A DNA stretch of 64,000 nucleotides from NCBI GenBank assembly GCA_037957365.1, contig JARHVA010000666.1:3436501-3500500 (forward strand), read 5' to 3'. Below the pieces are notes generated by a model. That model was not told where the DNA came from. It saw only the letters and a program-made list of their open reading frames with translations, and did not search any database. The position numbers and the translations under genes were made by a program. Below, piece after piece: positions 11,412 through 21,716 of the stretch; within the stretch, counting starts at the first letter, position 1, and the number at the start of each line of letters is the position of its first letter. The stretch comes from Torreya grandis (taxonomy: Eukaryota > Streptophyta > Pinopsida > Cupressales > Taxaceae).

Positions 11412-12162
11412 CATGAAATCCCCTATCAAAACCTTCTTGGACAACCTAAGTCAATTTAGAAACTATATGGGGTGTTCATTTCTTCCTTTATTTACCTCCT
11501 AAGAGAATCCACACTCTTGGAGTACTTATTCCCCTCCCTCATCTTTGGATTGTAACATGGTTCAATTCATGCCACAAGATGAGGTAGGTGGATAATATCA
11601 TTTTTATACCTATCAAGATAATTCCCATATTTAAGCATCTCATCATAATGTGGGGGTTATTGACACAAGTATATCTAACAACCCCACCAATAATTCACCT
11701 CCTAACAACCCTCCCCTTAATACCAATTCATAGAGTCTTCCTATAAACACCAACCCACCAATTAATACAACCCAAATTCTTGCACATATAGTGCAACAAG
11801 TGAACATAATACAAACATATAATACCTCCCAAATGGTGCAAATACAACATCATTTGATCAATATGCCTAAATAACCAAAAATTTATTCCTCCACCTATTA
11901 GAGATGTCATGGGAAATGCCATTCCCCAACCTATCATGAATAATAAGGTGCTTCAAAACATACAAAATAAGCCTTTATCCACTTTCATTATTTCCATTGA
12001 TATTGGTAACATATCTCCAACTCTTAAATATGATGGGACTAAAGACACTACATCTTTCCTCAAGGCATTTTGCAATCTTTACAAGGAGTGAATCTAAACC
12101 AATCCTTTCACCATGTTGGGTGAATATTTTGTCGGCCAACTAACTGGTGACCAAAATAGTTC
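11412..12162 (+). pseudogene. Gag of element 1, N-terminal part
   Basis: Coding relic starting around ATGAAATCCC. An Asn/Pro-rich linker ('NNPTNNSPPNNPP') is followed, after one frame change near 11,880, by the conserved gag start of Ty3 elements: 'SPTLKYDGTKDTTSFLKAF', the usual 'F/YDGT.DP...L..F' signature. Stops occur where Trp or Gln would be expected. The frame runs to 'LTGDQNSS' and is then cut by the insert at 12,163. It resumes in the same frame at 14,393. Gag forms the particle and packages element RNA in the cytoplasm. Confidence 0.75.
12149..12162 (+). repeat. Target-site duplication, left copy (14 bp)
   Basis: GACCAAAATAGTTC is repeated exactly at 14,393-14,406. Removing one copy with the intervening DNA joins gag in frame. 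Confidence 0.85.
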
Positions 12163-13529
12163 TTATCACCACAACATAGGGAGATTGCTCGTCCAATGTT
12201 GTAGGTTTACCACATACAAAGGGGACAAATCTCTCCTCTCATCAAGGGGAGGTTCCCTATTAAATATGTAGGAGCTATATACAGTATAAATAATCAGAAA
12301 GTAAGACACAGGGGTGGAATGAACCATCCATCTCACTTTTTTCAGAGATGATGCTAAGAAACATAGGAGAAATCCTGGGTGATTGGTGAAGGCACTTCTC
12401 TTCTTTTAGAAGTAACATTCAGCCAAGAGCCAAATCCCTTCCTCGATAGTAGAAATCTTGGTGAAGCGACAGAAGACACTTCTTTCAATAGTGCTTGTTC
12501 TTGCAAATAATAAGACTCTTTCTGGTAACAGGGTAACATAGTAACCAACAATCTAAGATGTAGCACAAAGTCTCCACCTTGACTACCCTAGAGTGAGATA
12601 CAGAAGACAATGAGGGCACAAAGTCATCCCAAGTTCTTTAACATAGTAATAGAAAAGAAAAACACTCACTAAAGACAGCTATGACAACGCAAAGTCTGAA
12701 AGTAGTTGGCTTCAGGACACCTTCCTTATCACCTCCACTAGTTCTACTTGTTAAATCAAATAAATAAGAATGCTTCTAGAAAATAGACATAATAACAATT
12801 CCCTAAAGTAGCACAAGCTATAACATCACAATGTCTACAAGTAACTTGCTTTCTCATTCAATCAAAGAAATATGAACAACATCCTGAGCTCAAAGTCTCA
12901 GCAATGCCTTTCAATTTGGGTAGAGTTTTGCTTTTGGTAAGGGGAAGATCTCCCTAAAACAATAAAAGAGATTAAAATATATAGCCACCAAGCAAGGCTT
13001 GGCACTCTCTCCCATGAGACAGCCCATGATGTTGTCAACACCTTCAATGCACCTTCAGTTATGTCTAGAGGGACCATGCCTGGAACAATGCATTGCCTTA
13101 ACTATGGCATGTCTATTCATCTAATATGTCTTTTCCTGGTTCTAGATCATCTAGTTTGTCCCCTCTGACATCTATGCAGCTGTCCATTTTGTCTTTACTC
13201 CAAAGGAGACTGATAGGTTGCGCCTTCAATGTTTGCAAGCTTGAAAATCTATTCTATAGACTATTCTAGCTACTAGAATAACTTTTGCACAGATATTTTT
13301 GGTCTTCTCCTCTTTTTACTTTTGTCCTTTCCAGCTTTGTCTCTTCCTAGAATTTGAGCTCCCAGGGCTATATTCTTAGCTTTGCCAACTCTTTCAGCTC
13401 CTTCTTCAGCTGGTCATTGAGTTTGTTTTTAGGTTTCACGCCACATATGAAACTTAGTGGATATTTCATTACCTTAAATTTGACATCCACGGGGATGTCA
13501 TTGGTTGACTGTTTCAATCACTTTCTTGC

Positions 13530-14150
13530 TCCTTGGTTGAACCATCTGTTGAACCACTTATTTGCTGCTTCTTTCCTTGACTGAGACCGCCTTTGAACCT
13601 TTAAACCCATGAACCATTGAGCTTTGAAATCTTTCAGTTCAAGGTTCAATTGGTTCATTAGTTCATCCTTTGTCTGTCACTTGTTCTTTCTAAGCTCTTT
13701 GATCTTCATCACACTGGTTGAACCTTTGAACCTGTGAACTCATTGAACCTTTTGGTTCAAGGTTCAACGGTTCAATCGGTTCATTCTTTTTATTTAGCTA
13801 AGTCCTTTTGATCTTTTTGAACCAAATGCATTGAACCATTTGGTCATTGAACTTATTGAACCATTGAACCCATTGAACCTTTGAACCAAAGTGGTTCAAT
13901 GGTTCAACGGTTCAATGGTTCAAGCCTTCTTCTCTTTGATAAGTGTTTTGAAGCCATTGAACCTTGAAGTGTTTGAACTTTGAACCTTGACAAATGCGCT
14001 TAACTCTTGTTGATGATGTTGAACCTTTGAACCCATTGAACCAAAATGGTTCAAGGTTCAATAATTCAATGGTTCAATGGTTCAATCCTTGCTTAGAAGC
14101 TTGCCGATGGACATTTTGGTTGAACCTTATCGTTGAACCAATCTTGAAAT
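13530..14150. repeat. TTGAACC / GGTTCAA inverted-repeat array
   Basis: The heptamer TTGAACC and its complement GGTTCAA occur dozens of times, spaced by two or three bases (CAT, ATT, AAC). They alternate in blocks of direct and inverted orientation. The best block, 13,856-13,923, forms a hairpin with 32-33-base arms, a three-base loop and only two mismatches plus one indel. A second hairpin lies at about 14,018-14,062. No coding frame is kept. Confidence 0.85.
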
Positions 14151-14180
14151 TGCCTAAGTGTTGAGAGCTTGCTTCTTTCC

Positions 14181-14315
14181 TATAGAGTCTGTAGAAATCA
14201 ACCTACGAAGCCTGTAGAACTTGGCTTGTAGAGTCTGTAGATTCAAGCCTATAGAGTCTGTAGATTCAAGCCTACAGAGTCCGTAGATTCAACCCTGCAG
14301 AGTCCATAGATTTTT
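14181..14315. repeat. Tandem repeat of about 23-25 bp, about 5 copies
   Basis: Units of the form TAGAGTCTGTAGATTCAAGC follow each other from about 14,182 to 14,310. The last copies read CAGAGTCC(G/A)TAGATT. The array belongs to the insert. Confidence 0.75.
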
Positions 14316-14392
14316 GAGAAAGCTTTGAAAAATGAAGAACCTGAATGCTCAAAATAATTTTTGAAATGAGAAGAGAGGATTTTGATCTGTAG

Positions 14393-15697
14393 GACCAAAA
14401 TAGTTCAAATGTTGTCCCAAAAATGAGTGATATTTTTAGGGGACAACACACCATAAGTAAGCTTTTGGTTAAAACCTTCACTGGTGATGTATTAGAATGG
14501 TACAACCAACTTCCCCAACATTCCATATGGTAACTAGAGGATTTAGTCAATCCTCTAGTTAAAGAGTTTTAACACAGTGATCTTCCACAAAATTACCCTA
14601 TCCATTTCATCAATGCTAAACAATCTCCCACTGAATCAGCTCATGATTTTGTCAAGTCTAACCATAATATGACTGATGTTAATCTATTTAAACTCTTTAT
14701 AACTTCTTTAAATCCTTCTCTTCAATATAAGGTTTGAATTTTTTCCCCCTAAATGCTTAATGAAGCGCTTGACCAAGCTAAGCATCAAGACTTCTTAATG
14801 AAATAGTTTGAACCTAATACCAAATTCCTTAAAGGGTATTTTCAAGCTTCTACTAATGCAATAACTGAAAATACTCCTAAAACAAATCCAAGAGTTGCCA
14901 AAGCTGACAATCCCCCATCTTCTCACACACTTTTAATTGTGTAGAAAATGAAATAATTTTTAACACCCTCTAAACCATTTACTTATCCTAATAATCCTCC
15001 CAAATGGTATGACCCTAACTAATTTTGTTGGTTCCATGCCAAAATTGGTCACTCCCATGAAACTTGTAGAGGTCTCACCAAATTTTTTGTTTCATATATG
15101 CTTGGAGATTCATTCAATCATGAATCCATGATTCAAATCCATCATCAAGATTACAACACTACTTCTCAAAAATGACAAGCTCCCAAAACTTCTTCTTCTA
15201 ATAACCAAAAATATTTTTCCACATCTAACGCTTAACAAGATAACAAAGATGTTTGTGCCATTGACACTGACTATGACCAATATTACAATAATTCTCAATA
15301 TGTTAATGTTGTTAAGGTCAATTATCACCATAAACTAGCTCACAAAGATCTTGTTACCAAACCCAATAAACCATCTTTGGAAGAATAAATCCTCAAAGAT
15401 ATTACAACCACTCACCTAGATTGAAAAACTAATGAAGAACCATTTATTTCTTTCGAACTGCTAACCACTTCTATTCCTCCAAAATCTAACTTGCGTTTTA
15501 AACCTCATGTTGGTTCTTCCAAAACCCATTGGAACTTCTTAGAAAATATCAACTCCATGCATTTCAAGATTCCTCTTACGGTGTTAGTTCGTACCTCCCA
15601 TTATCATCACAATTTCCTCATACAATAATTATAAGAAATTGAAGAACCATCTTATGTAGAATAAAAACCATCCTCTCATGAGCTTTACCCAACTAAC
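14393..15697 (+). pseudogene. Gag of element 1, C-terminal part with zinc knuckle
   Basis: Begins with the second copy of the 14-bp duplication, in the frame of the first gag part. 'FTGDVLEWYNQLPQHSI' at about 14,475-14,525 is the conserved 'L.G.A..W(Y)..L...SI' core of Ty3 gag. 'CWFHAKIGHSHETC' at about 15,025-15,068 is a CX2HX4HX4C zinc knuckle of the Tat type, the nucleic-acid binding part of the capsid. About ten stops interrupt it, mainly at expected Trp (W to TAG/TGA) and Gln (CAA to TAA). There is no net frameshift: the frame continues into protease. Confidence 0.85.
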
Positions 15698-16342
15698 ATG
15701 CATACCATTAAATCCATTTGTCCTTCTTCAAAACCCTCCATATATTTCCTTGAAGAAGACATGATTAATGATGATATCCTCTTTTGCATCGATGATCCAC
15801 CTTTATTCATTAAAATAGACATTAATACCACCATCATTCATAAAGTATTAGTAGATGAAGGGTCCGATATTAATGTGACATCTTTGTGGCTCATCCAACA
15901 ACTTGGTTATAATAAATATCATATCAAGAAATCTTGTGTAACATGTCATGGATTTGATAAAACTAATCAAAATCCACTTGGTTATATTTTTATCCCTCTT
16001 ACAATTAGACCTAAGACTGTTCGAACTAAGCTTATGGTCCTTGATTTACCCCTAACTTACGACATACTCATAAGACGCCCATGGACTCATAGAATGAGGG
16101 TTATCACCTATTTTGGTATCCAATGTATTAAGTTACTTCATAACAGCAAAATTTATAAACATAATGTCGATCATAACCCTTATAATATTCAAATCCCAAA
16201 TCCCAAATATCAATATCGCATTCCTACCATTCCAACAATCAATAGTGCTTCCTTACCCAAATTTATCAACATGAATCTTGATTTACATGTCACTCTTATT
16301 GATTTAGATGATGATGAACCTAATGACTTGAATAATACCTAA
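15698..16342 (+). pseudogene. Retropepsin-like aspartic protease of element 1
   Basis: An uninterrupted 214-codon stretch within the gag-pol frame. 'HKVLVDEGSDINV' matches the active-site loop of Ty3 proteases (usually VDGGSS or VDTGAS). Here the residue after the catalytic Asp is Glu instead of the usual small residue, so the site is likely dead. 'LTYDILIRRPWTHRM' matches the second conserved block (usually YN.ILGRPW.H), with Gly replaced by Arg. Retropepsins cut the gag-pol polyprotein during particle maturation. The frame is the same as gag upstream and RT downstream. Confidence 0.85.
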
Positions 16343-17050
16343 AACACTATTAAGCTACCTTCTTACATATCAAAGTGGTTTCCTCCTTATTTATTCCTTC
16401 ATGATTGCACCATCCCTTCCATTGATGAGATCACTAATTCCCCCTCTATGCAATGTTCAAGAACCTTATTACGGAAAAGATGCCTTCACATGCAATGATT
16501 ATGGAGTGGCCTAATTATTCCAAGATCCTTTAATCATGTCTCCATGTAAATTCAGTGATCTAGGCATTTACCCTTCTAAAATTCCTCTTAAATCTCAAAC
16601 ATGCATAATTTCTCCAACATATGACAATAATTACATCATGGCCCAAACTCAATCATGAGATTTAGATGTTCAACATTATTAGAAAACTCTAGCTCAAATT
16701 AATTCTTTCAATTGTGATTTTCATACATTTCCACTAAATTTGAGTTAGCACCTGAAGGTTACGTATCTCTTACTAACTCTCCACTCCTTAATACTCCTTG
16801 GGTGGTCAAACAAATATTACCTTCCAAACGTTGAAAAATTATTTGATCTTCTATACCACCTACAAAACCAATCATTACATTTGATTCTCCCCCCATTAAT
16901 GACATTAATGATAACCCAATCAAATTTGATCAACCTTCTTTCCCTACTCCACCTACTCTTGAGATTACACTAGATGCCAAGGCCACAAATGTATGTCAAA
17001 TCCAATTTGAATATGATTGCCATGGTAACAAAATTCTTGATCTCAAAGTA
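16343..17050 (+). pseudogene. Protease-RT linker of the element 1 polyprotein
   Basis: The frame of the protease is arithmetically the same as that of the segment starting at 17,051, so the linker carries no net frameshift. Its own frame holds scattered stops and no domain I can name. Linkers of this type in Tat-like elements are long and poorly conserved. Confidence 0.5.
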
Positions 17051-18354
17051 GATGTCAAGTATTATGGTCCTTTTCCCACTTTGCCTAGTGATAAAACCAT
17101 TCTTAAATTACTTCATGTTTGAGAACCTCCACTACCTCGATAACATCACAAACTTGAGAATTTCAAGAAAAAAGACCTTCATTTCAACAACTTCATCACT
17201 AACATTAATACTAAATCAAACCCCATTTCCTCTTTATCTAATGCACCATATCATTTCAAAGATGGAAATGGTATGCTTATCAAGGAAATTACTAGAATCA
17301 AATATGGTACCCCATCATACCCTCGATAAATTATAGTCTCTCATGAACTTATACCAACCGAACATGATAACTTCAATTTATTATTTGATAAATATCATGA
17401 GACTTTCACTTGGTCGTATGAGGACAAGACCAGTATTGATCCTAACATTATTGTGCATAATATTATCATCTATTTTGATGCCAAACTCGTGCAACAAAAT
17501 TAGTGAAAATTTCCACCAGAATTTTCCAATTTATGTCATAAAGAAATCATTAGAATTTTTGATGTTAAGTTTATTAAGCCTATGGACTATTCATAATGGG
17601 TCTCCAATATCATTCTTATTTGGAAGAAAGTCACCTTGGTCATTTACATTTGCATATATTTCTATAATCTTAATCTTGTTTGTCCTAAAGATAACTTCCC
17701 TTTACCTTCTATAAATGCCATCGTTGATTCCACTATCGGTTATTAAATGTTGTCGCTTATAGATGGTTTCTCTGGTTATAATCAAATTGACATTTCCCTT
17801 GAAGGCCAGCATAAGACAACTTTCACCATGGAATGGGGCACATATTATTATGTTAAAATGCCCTTCAACCTCAAAAATGTTGGAACTACCTATCAAAGGG
17901 CAATGAACCACATTTTTCATGATCTTATCTATAAAATTATAGAAACTTATGTGGATGACCTCATTTCCAAGTCTAAAATATGCAAGACATATCTCTTTGA
18001 TCTTGTTATCATATTTGATCACCTCATTAAATATAAATTTAGACTAAACCCCTATAATTGTGCCTTTGGTGTCACATATGGAAAATTATTGGGCTTTTTA
18101 GTCTCTCTTCATGGCATTGATGTTGATCTTACCAAGATCAACTATATTTTCAACATGCCCATCCCTTGTTCCATTCTAGATATTCACACTTACCTTGGTA
18201 AACTTAGGGAAATAAGATGATTTATCCTTGAAATGGCATACAATATCCATTCTATTAATTTTATTTTAAAGAAAGGTAATGACCTAGAGTGGATGGATCC
18301 TTGCCAAAAGTCATTTGACAATATGAAAGAATCTTTGCTTCACCCTCTTCAATA
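17051..18354 (+). pseudogene. Reverse transcriptase of element 1
   Basis: Upstream segment 'DVKYYGPFP' leads to 'FTWSYEDKTSIDP' at 17,405 (the common FAWSYEDMPGIDP block). The RT core follows: 'VCPKDNFPLPSINAIVDST' at about 17,680, 'MLSLIDGFSGYNQIDIS' at 17,747, 'PFNLKNVGTTYQRAMN' at 17,860, the polymerase box 'YVDDLISKS' at 17,948 and 'RLNPYNCAFGVTYGKLLGF' at about 18,042. The box keeps both Asp residues. The frame runs on into the first residues of RNase H ('CQKSFDNMKESLLHPLQ') and then stops. RNase H and integrase are gone. All of this is in one frame with gag and protease. Stops lie mainly at former Trp codons. Confidence 0.92.
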
Positions 18355-18397
18355 GTCTCTCTTTTCATAAATCTTAGTCCTTCCTTTTGGTCCTTTG

Positions 18398-18590
18398 GTT
18401 TCTCTTTTCTCATGAGTTGTAGTGTAAGAATATGGATAGGACCTGGCCTTCCTCATAGATACCATATTTTATCCCATTTAATTTTCACATGCTTTATGCA
18501 CCCTCATGGGTTTCTCTTTTATGAGTAGTAGTGTAAGACCATGGATAGGACCAAGCCTTCCTCATAAAATCACCATATTTTAATTTGGTA
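18398..18590 (+). repeat. Two-copy repeat, about 112-bp period
   Basis: The segment GGTTTCTCTTTT(CT)CATGAG...AGTGTAAGA...ATGGATAGGACC...CTTCCTCAT...ACCATATTTTA occurs twice, at about 18,400 and 18,510, with modest divergence. Confidence 0.7.
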
Positions 18591-19849
18591 TTCCTTTTAT
18601 ATAATGTGACTAGCAGTGGTTATGATTTTTTTTATCCTTGTTCTCAACTTTATCTTTTGCTTATTTTGTAGATAAAATTTGCACAACAAACTATGTTAGC
18701 ATGTTTTCCTACACTTACCTCATTCTTATGATAAAGAATCACACTTTATTGTCATTGTATCCCTCTTTCAGCCTCTATCACATTTTTTGTGATTTGAAGT
18801 AATTCAAACTATTACATGTTTCATTCCTCTTGACTTCCTTTCCTTTCACTCCATTTTGGATAAAACAAGGTCAAAGTCAAGATAACACTTTTATTTCACC
18901 TAAATTAATTTGATTATTCGAGACTATGCTCTTTAAGTTCTCTTTCTTAGCAACTAAGTCCAAAGTAGTCAAATGAAATTCATCTTTAGCACCCATGTTT
19001 GGTTTTCCAAATCTGTATGGAGGAGGAATAGAAAAATCCATCAAGAAAGCTAAAATTCAAATCATTTTAAATAAAAGGCAACATACACTGTAAAAAGTTC
19101 AAAATCACACCAAAAGATGTGATTCAAAGCACATCTCCTATTTATAATTAAATCTCAAACTCCATAGTTGGCCTCATGATAGAGTTGAGGTCCATTGGGG
19201 TATGGTAGGCCAGTAGATTGGAATAAGACTATTCAACAAACTCTATGGTGCTACCTACTTTCTCATGCAAGTACCCAATCTTCACAGTAGACTAACAGCT
19301 CTATAAGGGGTCTTGAGGAATGGGGAAAACTTATGGGAATGTGGGTCCATTTTAATTTTCATGCATATATCCTTCGTGGGATGATTTATATATTTAATTT
19401 ATTGACCTAAGATTTATGTGGCTAAGAGAACTTCTTCAGAGTCCTTAATTTCAAAGTCCTCTCATTTTGATAAACCTAATTTGACTGTTTCAAATTCATT
19501 AAGAGTTCCTCTACCTTGGTTTTTCCTTCATTCTCCCCTCTACCATTTCATTCCCCCCCATGATAGGCAAGTGTGATTATAAATTTGTTTTTCAATTCCT
19601 TTTATATCTCCTCTTCTTCACATTCTTAAAAACATGCTAGAACCACTTTGTTTTAGTTTTATCTATTCTTAGAACAAAACAATATGCTTGAACAACTAAG
19701 GATTATTTTCTTTAAACTATGGCTTTCCATTTCTAGAATTGCTTTGTTCTCTTTTTACCATTTTCCATTGTTTAATACCTTTTTTGCAGACATGTGAGCC
19801 CATTTCTACTTTCATGTACTTTTTCCATTATTAAGTGCGGTTTTCTTGT

Positions 19850-19992
19850 TACTCCTCACTCATCAATATTGTTTTCCATTTTATGCACCTTTTTCCATTG
19901 ATGATTGAGTAAGGATTATTATTGTTCACTCATCAATGTTGTTTTACCTTTTGCTTTTCCATATTTGTTTAAGTAAGGATTGATACTACTTT
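19850..19992 (+). repeat. Two-copy repeat, about 70-bp period
   Basis: CACTCATCAAT(A/G)TTGTTTT(C/A)C followed by CCTTTT and AGTAAGGATT occurs at about 19,857 and 19,927. Diverged. Confidence 0.5.
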
Positions 19993-20509
19993 CACATTGA
20001 TGTTTGATTACCATCCATTTTTGACATGTATCCTTGGTTTGATTTGGTGAGTTTTCCTTTCTTACTTAAGGTTTACTTGTTTGAGTTTTTTGGTCTTTAG
20101 TAGCTTTGGATTTTTGATTACCTGATTTATTCTAAATTTTGACTTGGTCATTTGGTATAACATAGCACTTGTCACCTCAACTTTCCAAATTTCTAAATAC
20201 ATCTCATCCACATAAGCTTCAATTATCTTGGCTTTCCTGCATTTGTTTGTTTTTGCTCTTTATTTTTGTACCCTTGGGTTTATCAAAAGCAATATTTGTG
20301 CCCTCCATGATCAAAACTACAACTATAGAAGACAACCATCCAATGATAAAGTTAAGTCAAAGTACACATACTTTTTTAGTTATTTCCATTGTAGTCCTTT
20401 AATTTTAGTTATTTTATAGTTTAAAATACTACAATTTTTTAGCTTCATCATTGTGTGTTGCTATGTTATTTTCTCGAAGCACCATCCCCTATTGCACCTA
20501 TATGACATG

Positions 20510-21716
20510 TGATGAGTTTTGAGTGGGGCATATGTATACACATAATATTTTCAAACTATATCAATTACTAATGCTTTTTATCTTGTAAGAACCCATCGAG
20601 TCTCAATATCTCTTAGTGTACGACTTAAGGGGTGCACCAAGAAAGGGGTGGGTAGACCATTGGTGCATCGTAAGATTGTTGTCCCTTTAATACCACTTGT
20701 TATCATTCTAACCATCTCCTAAAAACATTCTCCTAAGGTTTTCATCCTATTTTTCACCCTTCTTTAGTAAATTTTCACGTTCATTAGCCCTTCACTAGCC
20801 TAAAATACTTTTTAATAGTTATGATACACTGTTGAAACCATCAACCCTGTACTCTAATTAAAAAAACTCATTTAAGGTCTAGGTTGGCCCTTCACTGATA
20901 TAGACCAAGGCCTAATTTATTTTTATCAATAAAGTTATAGAGTCGATTAGGCCAACTCTATCAGCTAAACTTTCAAAAAGACTAGGGTGAGATTCAACTA
21001 TATAAACACATTAATTTCATCATTTTTAGAGAGACAACAAGAGTTAATTATTCATTTGTGCTTCTTTATAATATGATCTTTTGACATTCTACTTGAGGAG
21101 TCTTAGCTTAGGGTTTCTACTTGGAGAAGAATCTTATCTTGTGGAAAAGTCTTGGATGCTTTGGCCTTTCTTAGTGATCCTTACAAACCATAACAACCTC
21201 TTGCAAAGCACCTTTGGCCAAGGGAGAGATTGAGTATCGATGATTTCATCTTCAAGGTAAGTATCTCTAAATTTTCTCTTTTCTTTAGTAGATAGAAGTA
21301 ACATAAGTAATGAGTTTTGAATATATTGATCTATCCATGCATTAGGGGCTTACCTATACATAACTTAAATAGGATTATCTTATACATGTTTATTTTTATG
21401 TTTACTAACCTTATTTTATGCCACAAGCTTTTGTGAGCACTACATTAGACTTTTACTTTGCTTTTATAATTTGTACATTATGAACATGAAAACATAGGAC
21501 CTAGTTAGGGTTATTGCATAGTTTTGCTTGACTAGAGGTTTTGGAACCTTCCCTAGTGATATTATTGTAGTAAGAGATCCCTTGGCTAGGTATAAAAAAT
21601 CTATCTTGGTCTTGACTCTGAATATCTAATGTACCAACAATTAAAATTATAAGTAGGATTTATCTTCTCCGAGCTAGGATTGATTTATAGATCAATTGCA
21701 TTCCCCTTTGCATATA
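20510..21716 (+). repeat. 3' LTR of element 1
   Basis: Direct repeat of 8,377-9,538. It starts at TGATGAGTTTTGAGTGGGGC and the same start is found in the inverted copy (TGATAAGCTTCAAGTGGGGC). A TATA box is at 20,999-21,006. In a 230-bp stretch from ACTTAAATAGGATT to CCTTGGCTAGG I counted about 28 differences from the 5' LTR. The region just before it is not purine-rich, which is odd for a Ty3 element. Confidence 0.88.

Larger units (their letters stand above)
12163..14392. mobile_element. 2.23-kb insertion in gag, class unknown
   Basis: The insert is bounded by a perfect 14-bp direct repeat and splits gag of element 1 without changing its frame, so it came later. I see no terminal inverted repeats, no poly(A) end and no recognisable transposase or RT. 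Contents include a minus-strand GGTGGAGAC motif at about 12,570, reminiscent of a Copia polypurine tract; a TTGAACC/GGTTCAA array (13,530-14,150); and a 25-bp tandem repeat (14,181-14,315). A 14-bp duplication suits a target-primed (LINE/SINE-type) mechanism better than an LTR element (5 bp) or a Mutator element (9-11 bp), but no 3' tail confirms it. Confidence 0.75.
18355..20509 (+). other. 3' untranslated region of element 1
   Basis: About 2.15 kb between the truncated RT and the 3' LTR with no supported frame. The last about 45 bp before the LTR (GAAGCACCATCCC and GTGACATG-like words) is shared with the DNA flanking the inverted LTR at 54,691-54,735, so at least that end is genuine element sequence. 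Overlapping open frames at 20,169-20,419 encode only hydrophobic low-complexity peptides. Confidence 0.6.
8377..21716 (+). mobile_element. Ty3/gypsy LTR retrotransposon, Tat-like, decayed (element 1)
   Basis: Two direct repeats of about 1.2 kb (8,377-9,538 and 20,510-21,716) enclose a leader, gag, retropepsin and reverse transcriptase in the order and strand of a Ty3/gypsy element. RT motifs and the gag zinc knuckle are of the non-chromoviral Tat type. RNase H and integrase are absent: the frame stops at the start of RNase H. A 2.23-kb insert splits gag. No clear polypurine tract precedes the 3' LTR and no target duplication was found, so the outer ends are uncertain by some tens of bases. 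LTR divergence of about 12% in a 230-bp stretch aligned by eye implies an old insertion. Confidence 0.88.

Noticed and set aside
12560..12585. Minus-strand GGTGGAGAC as a Copia polypurine tract and 12,163-12,570 as its LTR
   Set aside because: A Copia insertion should give a 5-bp duplication, but the borders carry 14 bp; the candidate LTR lacks a CA end and has no partner.
13530..14150. GGTTCAA words as tRNA genes or tRNA-derived SINE B boxes
   Set aside because: No A box, no cloverleaf arms and no SINE structure; the heptamer is part of an inverted-repeat array.
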